The position numbers were made by a program, and so were the translations under genes. Of a DNA stretch of 64,000 bases, positions 22,161 to 32,377 are shown piece by piece; position 1 is the first letter of the stretch; every line of letters starts with the position of its first letter. The notes beneath the pieces were generated by a model that was not told the DNA's origin, did not search any database, and saw only the letters and a list, made by a program, of their open reading frames with translations. This stretch comes from Pantoea sp. Cy-639 (GTDB taxonomy: Bacteria > Pseudomonadota > Gammaproteobacteria > Pseudomonadales > Pseudomonadaceae). The stretch covers positions 62,001 to 126,000 of the forward strand of contig NZ_VWXI01000012.1 in NCBI RefSeq assembly GCF_011752525.1. Direction: 5' to 3'.

Positions 22161-23805
22161 TCTCACGCATTCGGAACTTCTGCACCTTCCCCGTCACCGT
22201 CATCGGGAACTCCTCGACAAAGCGGAAATGCCGCGGCGTCTTGAAATGCGCCAGCCGTTCCTTGCACCACTGCTGCAACTCCTCGGCCGTGGCGCTGTGC
22301 CCTGGATGCAGACGGATCCACGCCACCACCTCCTCGCCATAGCGACTGCACGGAATCCCCACCACCTGCGCCTCGGCCACTGCCGGGTGGGTGTGGAAGA
22401 ACTCCTCCAGCTCGCGCGGATAGATGTTCTCGCCACCGCGGATGATCATGTCCTTGTTGCGCCCGACGATACGCACGTAGCCGTCGTCGTCCATCACCGC
22501 CAGATCGCCGCTGTGCATCCAGCCAGCCGGGTCGATGGCGTCATGGGTAGCCTGCAGGTCATTCCAGTAACCGAGCATCACGCTGTAGCCACGGGTGCAC
22601 AGTTCGCCCATCTCGCCGCGCGCGACGATGACGCCATGGGCATCCACCAGTTTGGTCTCCAACTGCGGCTGGGTACGCCCGACGCTGGTCACGCGCAGCT
22701 CCAGGCCATCGTCCGGGCCGGTCTGCAACGACACCGGACTGGTCTCGGTCATGCCGTAGGCGATCTGCACCTGGCCCATGTGCATCTGCTCGATGACCTT
22801 GCGCATCACCTCGATCGGGCAGGTAGCGCCGGCCATGATGCCACTGCGCAGGCTCGACAAGTCGAGCTGGGCACGCAGCGGATGATCGAGCATGGCGATG
22901 AACATGGTCGGCACGCCATACAGGATGCTGGCGCGCTCCTCGGCCACGGTGCGCAGGGTCAGCTCGGCGTCGAAGGCGTCGCTGGGGTAGATCATGGTAC
23001 TGGCGTGGGTGATGCAGCCCAGGTTGGCCATGACCATGCCGAAGCAGTGGTACAGCGGTACCGGGATCACCATGCGGTCGTGCTCGCTCAGGCCCAGGCT
23101 GCGGCCGACCATGTAGCCGTTGTTGAGGATGTTGTAGTGGCTCAGGGTCGCGCCCTTCGGGGCGCCGGTGGTGCCGGAGGTGTACTGGATGTTCACCGGC
23201 TGGTCGAACTGCAGGCTGGCCTGGCGGGCCGTGTAGTCGGCCTCGCTCACCGCCCCTCCCCGTCCGGCCAGCGCCGCCCAGGGCAGGAAGCCGGGCGGCG
23301 GCGCGCTGGCCAGGCTGATCACGCCGCGCAGATCTGGCAGGCGCTCGCTGGCCAGCTCGCCCAGGCAATGGCTCGCCAGCTCCGGCACCAGCGCCTGCAC
23401 CATGGCGTGGTAGTCGGAGGTCTTGAAGGCATCGGCGCACACCAGCCAACGGCAACCGGACTGACGCAGCACGTACTCCAGCTCGCCGACGCGGTAGGCC
23501 GGGTTGATGTTGACCAGGATCGCACCGACCTTGGCCGTGGCCAGTTGCAGGATGCACCACTGCGCGCAGTTGGGCGCCCAGATGCCGACCCGCTCGCCCA
23601 CCGCCACGCCTAGCGCCAGCAGGGCTCGGGCATGGCGCTCGACCTCGGCGGCCAGCCCGCGCCAGGTGTAGCGCAGGCCCTGGTGACGCACCACCAGGGC
23701 CTCGCGCTCGGCATGCCGGGCGACGGTGGCGTCGAAGGCCTGGCCGATGGTCAAGGTCAGCAGAGGGTGGTCCTGGCGGCCGCGGGTATAGCTTGGTTGA
23801 GGCAT
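22132..23805 (-). CDS. AMP-binding acyl-CoA synthetase
   Basis: Activates a carboxylic acid to its acyl-adenylate and then to acyl-CoA. The 557-residue ANL-family protein shows YTSGTTGAPKGATLSHYN (P-loop A3), YGMTETSPVSL (A5), STRGYS-type A7 region (CTRGYSVMLGYWND), SGDLAVMDDDGYVRIVGRNKDMIIRGGENIYP (A7-A8, cited here by its parts) and the terminal Lys region TGKVQKFRM. The ATG at 23805 follows AAGAAGGG. It is divergent from the liu operon and shares its operator region, which suggests a role in branched- or medium-chain acid use, but substrate specificity cannot be read from sequence. Confidence 0.88.
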   Translation of the reverse strand: MPQPSYTRGRQDHPLLTLTIGQAFDATVARHAEREALVVRHQGLRYTWRGLAAEVERHARALLALGVAVGERVGIWAPNCAQWCILQLATAKVGAILVNINPAYRVGELEYVLRQSGCRWLVCADAFKTSDYHAMVQALVPELASHCLGELASERLPDLRGVISLASAPPPGFLPWAALAGRGGAVSEADYTARQASLQFDQPVNIQYTSGTTGAPKGATLSHYNILNNGYMVGRSLGLSEHDRMVIPVPLYHCFGMVMANLGCITHASTMIYPSDAFDAELTLRTVAEERASILYGVPTMFIAMLDHPLRAQLDLSSLRSGIMAGATCPIEVMRKVIEQMHMGQVQIAYGMTETSPVSLQTGPDDGLELRVTSVGRTQPQLETKLVDAHGVIVARGEMGELCTRGYSVMLGYWNDLQATHDAIDPAGWMHSGDLAVMDDDGYVRIVGRNKDMIIRGGENIYPRELEEFFHTHPAVAEAQVVGIPCSRYGEEVVAWIRLHPGHSATAEELQQWCKERLAHFKTPRHFRFVEEFPMTVTGKVQKFRMREISIEEIARE

Positions 23806-23869
23806 GGTGGTCCCTTCTTGTGGTTGTTCTGGGCATGACTGAAGCAGGCGCGAAATACTCTGGCGCAGA

Positions 23870-23885
23870 TTTACGTTTACGTAAA
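23870..23885. promoter_or_regulatory. Palindromic operator 1 (LiuR-like) in the acyl-CoA synthetase/liu divergent region
   Basis: TTTACGTTTACGTAAA is a perfect inverted repeat of 7-bp halves around TT. It resembles what I recall of the MerR-family LiuR site controlling leucine/isovalerate genes in proteobacteria. It lies 65 bp upstream of the acyl-CoA synthetase start. No liuR gene is in the window. Confidence 0.6.
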
Positions 23886-23890
23886 GGTGA

Positions 23891-23919
23891 TTGACAGCCT
23901 GCGGAGCCAGGCTTACGTT
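23891..23919 (+). promoter_or_regulatory. Candidate sigma-70 promoter of the liu operon
   Basis: TTGACA (23891-23896) is followed after 17 bp by TACGTT (23914-23919). The -10 hexamer is a weak match and falls inside operator 2. This arrangement would let a bound regulator control the promoter directly. The predicted leader to ivd is then about 185 nt and includes a REP pair. Confidence 0.4.
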
Positions 23920-23927
23920 AACGTCAA
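23912..23927. promoter_or_regulatory. Palindromic operator 2 (LiuR-like)
   Basis: CTTACGTTAACGTCAA is an imperfect version of operator 1 (ACGT-N2-ACGT core, 5 of 7 half-site positions symmetrical), centred 42 bp from it, i.e. four helical turns, on the same DNA face. It overlaps the candidate liu -10 box. Confidence 0.55.
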
Positions 23928-23959
23928 CCACGCATCACAGCAGCTGGGCAGGAGCGAGG

Positions 23960-24051
23960 TTGTGGCAGCGGGCTGGCCCCGCGGTGAGGCCGGACCAGTC
24001 GATACAGCTGGCCGTTCTGACGGGCATCGCGAGGCCAGCCCGCTGCCACAA
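23960..24051. repeat. Inverted REP pair in the ivd 5' leader
   Basis: Arms 23960-23983 and 24028-24051 are inverted copies beginning TTGTGGCAGCGGGCTGG, with 44 bp between them. They sit between the predicted promoter/operators and the ivd start, so the pair would be transcribed into the 5' leader. BIMEs more often lie after genes; here an effect on leader RNA structure is possible. Confidence 0.75.
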
Positions 24052-24111
24052 CCCAGCTCCCGCAAAGCCGCCGTGATACCTCGAACATCAAGAACAACAA
24101 GGTGCCCGCGC

Positions 24112-25275
24112 ATGCATTACCCCACCCTGAACTTCGCCCTGGGCGAGACCATCGACATGCTCCGCGACCAGGTGCGCACCTTCGCCGCCGCCGAGCTGGC
24201 GCCGCGCGCCGCGCAGATCGACCACGACAACCTGTTCCCCGCCGACATGTGGCGCAAGTTCGGCGACATGGGCCTGCTCGGCATCACCGTGCCGGAAGAA
24301 TACGGCGGCGCCGGCCTGGGCTACCTGGCCCACGTGGTGTCGATGGAAGAGATCAGCCGCGCCTCGGCCTCGGTGGCCCTGTCCTACGGCGCCCACTCCA
24401 ACCTGTGCGTCAACCAGATCAACCGCAACGGCAGCCATGAACAGAAGCTCAAGTACCTGCCCAAGCTGATCAGCGGCGAGCACATCGGCGCCCTGGCCAT
24501 GAGCGAGCCCAACGCCGGCTCCGACGTGGTGTCGATGAAGCTGCGCGCCGAGAAGCGCGGCGACCGCTATGTGTTCAACGGCAGCAAGACCTGGATCACC
24601 AACGGCCCCGACGCCAACACCTATGTGATCTACGCCAAGACCGACCTGGACAAGGGCGCCCACGGCATCACCGCGTTCATCGTCGAGCGCGACTGGAAAG
24701 GCTTCAGCCGCAGCAACAAGTTCGACAAGCTGGGCATGCGTGGCTCCAACACCTGCGAACTGTTCTTCGACGGCGTCGAAGTGCCGCAAGAGAACATCCT
24801 CGGCCAGCTCAACGGCGGCGTGCGCGTGCTGATGAGCGGCCTGGACTACGAGCGCGTGGTGCTGTCGGGCGGCCCGACCGGCATCATGCAGAGCTGCATG
24901 GACCTGGTCGTGCCGTACATCCACGACCGCAAGCAGTTCGGCCAGAGCATCGGCGAGTTCCAGCTGATCCAGGGCAAGATCGCCGACATGTACACCCAGC
25001 TCAATGCCAGCCGCGCCTACCTGTATGCCGTGGCCCAGGCCTGCGACCGTGGCGAGACCACCCGCAAGGACGCCGCCGGGGTGATCCTCTACACCGCCGA
25101 ACGCGCCACGCAGATGGCCCTGGAGGCGATCCAGATTCTCGGCGGCAACGGCTACATCAACGAATTCCCGGCCGGCCGCCTGCTGCGCGACGCCAAGCTG
25201 TACGAGATCGGCGCCGGTACCAGCGAGATTCGCCGGATGCTGATCGGCCGCGAACTGTTCAACGAAACCCGCTGA
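24112..25275 (+). CDS. liuA: Isovaleryl-CoA dehydrogenase (LiuA/Ivd)
   Basis: FAD-dependent oxidation of isovaleryl-CoA to 3-methylcrotonyl-CoA, the first committed step of the liu pathway for leucine. The 387-residue protein matches the acyl-CoA dehydrogenase fold and the usual isovaleryl-CoA dehydrogenase size. Visible signatures are [29 protein letters not shown] (FAD/substrate loop), [16 protein letters not shown] and the C-terminal [19 protein letters not shown]. The catalytic Glu of this subfamily lies in [14 protein letters not shown] precedes the ATG at 24112; upstream in-frame codons cross the REP pair and are rejected. It is the first gene of the four-gene liu operon. Confidence 0.94.
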   Translation: MHYPTLNFALGETIDMLRDQVRTFAAAELAPRAAQIDHDNLFPADMWRKFGDMGLLGITVPEEYGGAGLGYLAHVVSMEEISRASASVALSYGAHSNLCVNQINRNGSHEQKLKYLPKLISGEHIGALAMSEPNAGSDVVSMKLRAEKRGDRYVFNGSKTWITNGPDANTYVIYAKTDLDKGAHGITAFIVERDWKGFSRSNKFDKLGMRGSNTCELFFDGVEVPQENILGQLNGGVRVLMSGLDYERVVLSGGPTGIMQSCMDLVVPYIHDRKQFGQSIGEFQLIQGKIADMYTQLNASRAYLYAVAQACDRGETTRKDAAGVILYTAERATQMALEAIQILGGNGYINEFPAGRLLRDAKLYEIGAGTSEIRRMLIGRELFNETR

Positions 25276-25294
25276 GCACAAGGAACTGGCGTCC

Positions 25295-26902
<1,608 letters not shown>

Positions 26903-26905
26903 CCC

Positions 26906-27715
26906 ATGAGCGACTTCGCGACTCTCGAACTGGAAAAAGACCCGCGCGGCTTCGCCACCCTGTGGCTCAGCCGCGAAGACAAGAACAACGCCTTCAACGC
27001 CCAGATGATCCGCGAGCTGATCCATGCCCTCGACCGCCTGGCCGAGGATGCCAGCCTGCGCTTCGTGCTGCTGCGTGGCCGTGGCCGGCATTTCAGCGCC
27101 GGCGCCGACCTGGCCTGGATGCAGCAGTCGGCCGCGCTGGATTTCAACACCAACCTCGACGACGCCCATGAGCTCGGCGAGCTGATGTACGCCCTGCACC
27201 GCCTCAAGATGCCGACCCTGGCCGTGGTGCAAGGCGCGGCCTTCGGCGGCGCGCTGGGACTGATCAGTTGCTGCGACATGGCCATCGGCGCCGAGGACGC
27301 CCAGCTGTGCCTGTCGGAGGTGCGCATCGGCCTGGCCCCGGCGGTGATCAGCCCGTTCGTGGTCAAGGCCATCGGCGAGCGCGCGGCCCGTCGCTACGCA
27401 CTCACCGCCGAGCGCTTCAGCGGCGTGCGTGCCCGTGAGCTGGGCCTGCTGGCCGAGGTGTACCCGGCCGCCGAGCTGGACGCCCAGGTCGAGGCCTGGG
27501 TGGCCAACCTGCTGCTGAACAGCCCCCAGGCCCTGCGCGCCACCAAGGATTTGCTGCGTGAGGTGGACGACGGTGAACTGAGCCCGGCCCTGCGCCGCTA
27601 CTGCGAGAACACCATCGCCCGCATCCGCGTCAGCGCCGAAGGCCAGGAGGGCCTGCGCGCCTTCTTGGAAAAACGCCGCCCCGCCTGGCAAGACAACAAG
27701 GAACCGCGCCCATGA
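26906..27715 (+). CDS. liuC: 3-methylglutaconyl-CoA hydratase (enoyl-CoA hydratase family)
   Basis: Hydrates 3-methylglutaconyl-CoA to HMG-CoA. The 269-residue crotonase-family protein has the oxyanion-hole segments FSAGADLAWMQ and QGAAFGGALGLISCCD and the region LSEVRIGLAPAVISPF. Position between the two methylcrotonoyl-CoA carboxylase subunits identifies it as LiuC rather than a general beta-oxidation hydratase. Its stop overlaps the liuD start by 4 nt (ATGA). The HMG-CoA lyase that would follow (liuE in P. aeruginosa) is absent here. Confidence 0.9.
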   Translation: MSDFATLELEKDPRGFATLWLSREDKNNAFNAQMIRELIHALDRLAEDASLRFVLLRGRGRHFSAGADLAWMQQSAALDFNTNLDDAHELGELMYALHRLKMPTLAVVQGAAFGGALGLISCCDMAIGAEDAQLCLSEVRIGLAPAVISPFVVKAIGERAARRYALTAERFSGVRARELGLLAEVYPAAELDAQVEAWVANLLLNSPQALRATKDLLREVDDGELSPALRRYCENTIARIRVSAEGQEGLRAFLEKRRPAWQDNKEPRP

Positions 27716-29667
27716 GCCGTCCCACCCTCACCACCCTGCTGGTCGCCAACCGCGGCGAGATCGCCTGCCGGGTGATGCGCACCGCCAAGGCCATGGGCCT
27801 GACCACCGTGGCCGTGCACAGCGCCACCGACCGCGAAGCCCGCCACAGCCGCGAGGCCGATATCCGTGTCGACCTCGGCGGCACCAAGGCCGCCGACAGC
27901 TACCTGGTGATCGACAAGCTGATCGCCGCCGCCAAGGCCAGCGGTGCCCAGGCCATCCACCCGGGCTATGGCTTCCTGTCGGAGAACGCCGGCTTCGCCC
28001 GCGCCATCGAGCAGGCCGGACTGATCTTCCTCGGCCCGCCGGCCAGCGCCATCGATGCAATGGGCAGCAAGTCGGCGGCCAAGGCACTGATGGAAGCCGC
28101 CGGCGTGCCGCTGGTGCCGGGCTATCACGGCGCAGACCAGGACCTGGAGACCTTCCGCGCCGCCGCCGAGCGCATCGGCTACCCAGTGCTGCTCAAGGCC
28201 AGTGCAGGCGGCGGCGGCAAGGGCATGAAAGTGGTCGAGGAAGAAAGCCAGCTGGCCGACGCCCTGGCCTCGGCGCAGCGTGAAGCGCAGTCGTCGTTCG
28301 GCGATGCGCGAATGCTGGTGGAAAAATACGTGCTCAAGCCGCGCCACGTGGAAATCCAGGTGTTCGCCGACCAGCATGGTCACTGCCTGTACCTCAATGA
28401 GCGCGACTGTTCGATCCAGCGCCGCCACCAGAAGGTGGTGGAGGAAGCGCCGGCCCCCGGCCTGTCCCCCGAACTGCGCCAGGCCATGGGCGAGGCGGCG
28501 GTACGCGCGGCCCAGGCCATCGGCTATGTCGGCGCCGGTACCGTGGAATTCCTGCTCGATGCCCGTGGCGAGTTCTTCTTCATGGAGATGAACACCCGCC
28601 TGCAGGTGGAGCACCCGGTCACCGAGGCGATCACCGGACTCGACCTGGTGGCCTGGCAGATCCGCGTGGCCTGCGGCGAGGCGCTGCCGATCACCCAGGA
28701 GCAGGTGCCCTTGATCGGCCACGCCATCGAGGTGCGCTTGTATGCCGAAGACCCGGCCAATGAATTCCTGCCGGCCACCGGCACCCTGGCGTTGTACCGT
28801 GAGTCGGCGCCGGGCGAAGGCCGGCGGGTGGACAGTGGCGTCGCCGAGGGCGATGTGATCTCGCCGTTCTACGACCCGATGCTGGGCAAGCTGATCGCCT
28901 GGGGCCAGGATCGCGAACAGGCGCGGTTGCGGCTGCTGGCGATGCTCGATGAGTTCGCCATCGGCGGGTTGAAGACCAATATTGCCTTCCTGCGCCGGAT
29001 CCTCGCCCACCCGGCGTTTGCCGCGGCGGAGCTGGACACCGGCTTCATCCCGCGGCATCAGGAGGAGCTGCTGCCGGTGAACGAGGCGTTGCCCGCCCAG
29101 TTCTGGGAAGCCGCCGCCGAAGGCTGGTTGCAGAGCGCAACCGGGCTGCAGCGCCGGGACGACCCCGCCTCGCCCTGGGCCGGTCGCGATGGCCTGCGCC
29201 TGGGCTTGCCGGCACGCAGCAGCCTGCATTTGCAGTGTGACGGCCATGAGCAGGCCGTGGCGCTGGAGCGCAGTGCGCCATCGACCTATCGGCTTGAGGG
29301 CGAGCAACTGTGCCACGACCTCGATGGCCTGCGTCGCCGGCACCTGGCGGTGCGCCGTGGCAGTGTGCTGTATCTGCAATGGCAGGGCGAGTTGCATGCC
29401 GTTGCCGTGCATGACCCGATTGCGGCGGCCGAGGCCAGCCATAGCCACCAGGGCGGCCTGGGCGCACCGATGAATGGCAGCATCGTGCGGGTGCTGGTGG
29501 CGGCTGGGCAGGTGGTCGAGGCTGGGACTGCGCTGGTGGTGCTGGAAGCGATGAAGATGGAACACAGCATCCGTGCGCCCCATGGCGGGACGGTGAAGGC
29601 GCTGTTCTGCCAGGAGGGGGATATGGTCGGCGAAGGGACAGTGCTGGTGGAGTTGGAGGGGGGGTAA
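27712..29667 (+). CDS. liuD: Methylcrotonoyl-CoA carboxylase alpha subunit (biotin carboxylase/BCCP)
   Basis: ATP-dependent carboxylation of its biotin, feeding LiuB. The 651-residue protein has a biotin carboxylase N-terminal domain (VANRGEIACRVMRTAKAMG at the start; HPGYGFLSENA), ATP-grasp (KASAGGGGKGMKVV, NTRLQVEHPVTEAITG), a variable middle region, and a C-terminal biotinyl domain with EAMKMEHS (biotinylated Lys) about 40 residues from the end. It overlaps liuC. It ends the operon; the repeat array follows 48 bp after its stop, and no hairpin-T-run terminator is visible in between. Confidence 0.95.
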   Translation: MSRPTLTTLLVANRGEIACRVMRTAKAMGLTTVAVHSATDREARHSREADIRVDLGGTKAADSYLVIDKLIAAAKASGAQAIHPGYGFLSENAGFARAIEQAGLIFLGPPASAIDAMGSKSAAKALMEAAGVPLVPGYHGADQDLETFRAAAERIGYPVLLKASAGGGGKGMKVVEEESQLADALASAQREAQSSFGDARMLVEKYVLKPRHVEIQVFADQHGHCLYLNERDCSIQRRHQKVVEEAPAPGLSPELRQAMGEAAVRAAQAIGYVGAGTVEFLLDARGEFFFMEMNTRLQVEHPVTEAITGLDLVAWQIRVACGEALPITQEQVPLIGHAIEVRLYAEDPANEFLPATGTLALYRESAPGEGRRVDSGVAEGDVISPFYDPMLGKLIAWGQDREQARLRLLAMLDEFAIGGLKTNIAFLRRILAHPAFAAAELDTGFIPRHQEELLPVNEALPAQFWEAAAEGWLQSATGLQRRDDPASPWAGRDGLRLGLPARSSLHLQCDGHEQAVALERSAPSTYRLEGEQLCHDLDGLRRRHLAVRRGSVLYLQWQGELHAVAVHDPIAAAEASHSHQGGLGAPMNGSIVRVLVAAGQVVEAGTALVVLEAMKMEHSIRAPHGGTVKALFCQEGDMVGEGTVLVELEGG

Positions 29668-29714
29668 GGGTTGCTGGGGGTGTCGGGGTTCGCCGATAGA
29701 AATGCAGCGCCAGT

Positions 29715-31138
29715 GAGATCGAGCGCCGCCCGCGCGGCGCATCGCGGGCTTTCGCCCACTCCCACATTTGTTTCGGGCCAGTCTCTCCTGTGGCATTGCC
29801 TGGTCCGCCTTGTTGGCATGGCGAGGTTTCAGCGTGGACGCTGCTGGCGCTTCGCCTGGCTTGAGGCATGCGCCAAGGCGTACAGCGGTACCTTCACAGG
29901 AGTGCATCGCCCGAAACAGATGTGGGAATGGGTAAACAACTTTGGGGATGGGTAAAGCAACTGTAGGAATGGGTAAAACAACTGTGGGAGCGGGCGAAGC
30001 CCGCGATGCGGTGAAAGCGCTGCTGGGGATAGAGGCAGGAGAATCGAGTGGTGTGGGGAGATGCATGAGGGCTGCCATGGGTTCGCCGGGAGAGTTGTAG
30101 CGCTCTTGAGATCGAGCGCCGCCCGCGCGGCGCATCGCGGGCTCTCGCCCACTCCCACATTTGTTTCGGGCCAGTCTCTCCTGTGGCATTGCCTGGTCCG
30201 CCTTGTTGGCATGGCGAGGTTTCAGCGTGGGCGCTGCTGGCGCTTCGCCTGGCTTGAGACATACACCAAGGCGTACAGCGCTACCCTCACAGGACTGCAT
30301 CGCCCGAAACAGATGTGGGAATGGGTAAACAACTTTGGGGATGGGTAAAGCAACTGTAGGAATGGGTAAAACAACTGTGGGAGCGGGCGAAGCCCGCGAT
30401 GCGGTGAAAGCGCTGCTGGGGATAGAGGCAGGAGAATCGAGTGGTGTGGGGAGATGCATGAGGGCTGCCATGGGTTCGCCGGGAGAGTTGTAGCGCTCTT
30501 GAGATCGAGCGCCGCCCGCGCGGCGCATCGCGGGCTCTCGCCCACTCCCACATTTGTTTCGGGCCAGTCTCTCCTGTGGCATTGCCTGGTCCGCCTTGTT
30601 GGCATGGCAAGGTTTCAGCGTGGGCGCTGCTGGCGCTTCGCCTGGCTTGAGACATGCACCAAGGCGTACAGCGGTACCTTCACAGGACTGCATCGCCCGA
30701 AACAGATGTGGGAATGGGTAAACAACTTTGGGGATGGGTAAAGCAACTGTGGGAGCGGGCGAAGCCCGCGATGCGGTGAAAGCGCTGCTGAGGGGATAGA
30801 GGCAGGAGAATCGAGTGGTGTGGGGAGATGCATGAGGGCTGCCATGGGTTCGCCGGGAGAGTTGTAGCGCTCTTGAGATCGAGCGCCGCCCGCGCGGCGC
30901 ATCGTGGGCTCTCGCCCACTCCCACATTTGTTTCGGGCCAGTCTCTCCTGTGGCATTGCCTGGTCCGCCTTGTTGGCAGGACGCGGTTTCGGCGTGGGCG
31001 CTGCTGGCGCTTCGCCTGGCTTGAGACATGCACCAAGGCGTACAGCGGTACCCTCACAGGACTGCATCGCCCGAAACAGATGTGGGAGTGGGCGAGAGCC
31101 CGCGATGCGCCGCGCGGGCGGCGCTCGATCTCAAGAGC
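29715..31138. repeat. Tandem array of about 3.7 long repeat units (393, 393, 374 and 264 bp)
   Basis: Direct repeats are marked by the same GAGATCGAGCGCC anchor at 29715, 30108, 30501 and 30875, i.e. periods of 393, 393 and 374 bp. Copies are nearly identical across the unit. Unit 3 lacks one 21-bp copy of an internal GGGTAAA-CAACTG minirepeat (three copies in units 1 and 2, two in unit 3) and gains 2 bp, which explains 374 versus 393. Each unit also carries a short inverted pair, CCCACATTTGTTTCGGGC versus GCCCGAAACAGATGTGGG, about 130 bp apart, and a REP-like GCGGGCGAAGCCCGC. The ORFs in it run on both strands and are repeats of each other, so I treat the region as non-coding. It fills the gap between liuD and the repressor. 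Confidence 0.85.
30869..31138. repeat. 270-bp element with 70-bp inverted arms (complete copy closing the array)
   Basis: Left arm 30869-30938 and right arm 31069-31138 are inverted copies with 68 of 70 positions identical, enclosing a 130-bp centre. This is the only copy with both full arms; in the other units the right arm stops after about 24 bp and continues into GGGTAAA minirepeats. Transcribed RNA would form a very long stem. The ends show no obvious target-site duplication that I can see. MITE-like insertion or a large REP-derived element are both possible. Confidence 0.8.
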
Positions 31139-31180
31139 ACCGCAAGACTCACGCCGAACACCTCGTCGCCCCAACGCGAT

Positions 31181-31834
31181 CTAGAGCACCCCGTGCATCC
31201 GCACCACAACCCCGAGGAACTCGCACCCCTCCTCGCACAACACCGTCGGATACAAGGTATTGAGCGGCCTGAGCATCTGTTGCCCGCCCTCCTCGATCAA
31301 CTCGCGCAGCACTGCCGGCTTGCCCGGCTGCCGTGCCACCACCAGACGCCCCGGCGTGGCTGCAATTCCCGCATCCACCAGTACCAGCACCCCCAGTGGC
31401 ACGCTCCGGCCACTGGCGGCATTCATCGAGTCATTTTCCACCGGCAACCAGAAGGCATTGCCAGCAGGCATGTACCCCGTCAGCTCCTGGGTTTCACTGG
31501 CCTCGGGCAACGACCCTTGCAGATCTTCCCAGCGCAACACCGGAAACCGAAAACTGGCATGGCGCAAGTCATTGACCGAGCCCGGCCGATCCACCGCATA
31601 AACGCCCCGGCTCTCGCGCGTCATCCCTCGCTCGACCACCATCACCCGCGCCTCGAGGTACACCAGGCCAAGCTTTTCCAGCTTTTCGTTGACGGTCGCC
31701 AGGGTCGGCCTGCGCGTGCCGCGCAGCCAATGGCCGACGCCGCCTTGGGTCATGCCCAGGCGTTCAGCCAATTGGTGTTGCTTGAGGTTGTGCTCGCGCT
31801 GGTAGCGCGACAGAAATTCGATCCAGTTTTCCAT
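31181..31834 (-). CDS. XRE-family repressor with S24/LexA-like domain, apparently non-cleavable
   Basis: A 217-residue CI-like regulator: helix-turn-helix at about 12-55 (LKQHQLAERLGMTQGGVGHW) and an S24 domain at about 95-217. The nucleophile Ser136 is present (ENDSMN). The catalytic Lys expected in the strand after VVAR (VKRL in LexA) is replaced by AVLREL, and no Ala-Gly cleavage pair is obvious upstream (RWEDLQGS). It may therefore bind DNA without RecA-triggered autocleavage. The ATG at 31834 lies about 42 nt from the predicted transcription start, while an in-frame TTG at 31870 is too close to it. It is divergent from the DUF6124-like gene. It may be a domesticated phage repressor, but no phage genes are nearby. 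Confidence 0.85.
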   Translation of the reverse strand: MENWIEFLSRYQREHNLKQHQLAERLGMTQGGVGHWLRGTRRPTLATVNEKLEKLGLVYLEARVMVVERGMTRESRGVYAVDRPGSVNDLRHASFRFPVLRWEDLQGSLPEASETQELTGYMPAGNAFWLPVENDSMNAASGRSVPLGVLVLVDAGIAATPGRLVVARQPGKPAVLRELIEEGGQQMLRPLNTLYPTVLCEEGCEFLGVVVRMHGVL

Positions 31835-31882
31835 GGCTGAGAACGATACGGACTGGATGAACGCCTTCAATACACATCCAGA

Positions 31883-31910
31883 ATTATCTTAGCACGCAAA
31901 AATAATACAA
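31883..31910 (-). promoter_or_regulatory. Candidate promoter of the S24 repressor
   Basis: On the minus strand TTGTAT (-35) and GATAAT (-10) are 16 bp apart in an AT-rich island that contrasts with the GC-rich flanks. The shared 130-bp divergent region is where autorepression would be expected. Confidence 0.45.
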
Positions 31911-31963
31911 ATTGACCTACCATCACGACTCATTGTCCTGGAACGGATTTCATAGGTGCAGTC

Positions 31964-32281
31964 ATGAGTGATTTGAAAAAAGAAGACACAGATCTTGACG
32001 AAGAGGCCGCCCGCCGCGCCCTCGACTATTACCTCAACCCCACTCCCACCAAGCCCGAGCTGGAGCGCTCGCCCTGGACCCTGCGCGAAGGCGTCAGCAA
32101 CGCCGACGCCAGCGAGCACGCCATGGCCCTGCTGCGCTGCGCAGCCGCCACGGCGCAGGAAACCGCCGCCCATCAACAGGGCACGACAAGGGAAGTGGTG
32201 TTCGCGCTGATGCACATGATCAACATGGCCCGGGCCCTGCTGGAACAGTGCCACGCCGCGCAAAAGGCATCGGAAAGATAA
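31964..32281 (+). CDS. DUF6124/DUF3077-like small protein
   Basis: A 105-residue soluble protein. The N-terminal segment EEAARRALDYYLNP and the C-terminal helix pair (ASEHAMALLRCAAATAQETA, VVFALMHMINMARALLEQC) resemble small Pseudomonas proteins annotated as DUF6124 or DUF3077. Their function is unknown. It is divergent from the S24 repressor, and starts 129 bp away, so the repressor may control it. No signal peptide or membrane segment is visible. Confidence 0.7.
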   Translation: MSDLKKEDTDLDEEAARRALDYYLNPTPTKPELERSPWTLREGVSNADASEHAMALLRCAAATAQETAAHQQGTTREVVFALMHMINMARALLEQCHAAQKASER

Positions 32282-32377
32282 GGAGCCCGTGATCGCCGAC
32301 GAACGGCAATGGCCCCGATTGCCGGGGACGAGGAAGCGCACCGGCGTATTTTTTTCACCGGATGACAGAAAAATCAT

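Noticed and set aside
22081..22200. Possible second degraded ACP start (MAGFHSLAQCLEQIIQHSF) in another frame
   Set aside because: Lacks a phosphopantetheine motif and soon overlaps the acyl-CoA synthetase gene; treated as coincidence.
30061..30348. 95-codon plus-strand ORF repeated in the array units (also from 30454 and 30828)
   Set aside because: Conserved only because the DNA unit is duplicated; no ribosome-binding site, and opposite-strand frames are equally open.
27598..31029. 1143-codon minus-strand frame through liuD and the repeat array
   Set aside because: Its length comes from the antisense of liuD joined to repeat units; the translated repeats are the same DNA read in another frame, not a protein family.
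29715..31138. CRISPR array
   Set aside because: Units are about 393 bp with conserved interiors; there are no short repeats with unique spacers and no cas genes.
31181..31834. Prophage marker
   Set aside because: A CI-like repressor is present but no integrase, terminase, capsid or lysis genes are near it.
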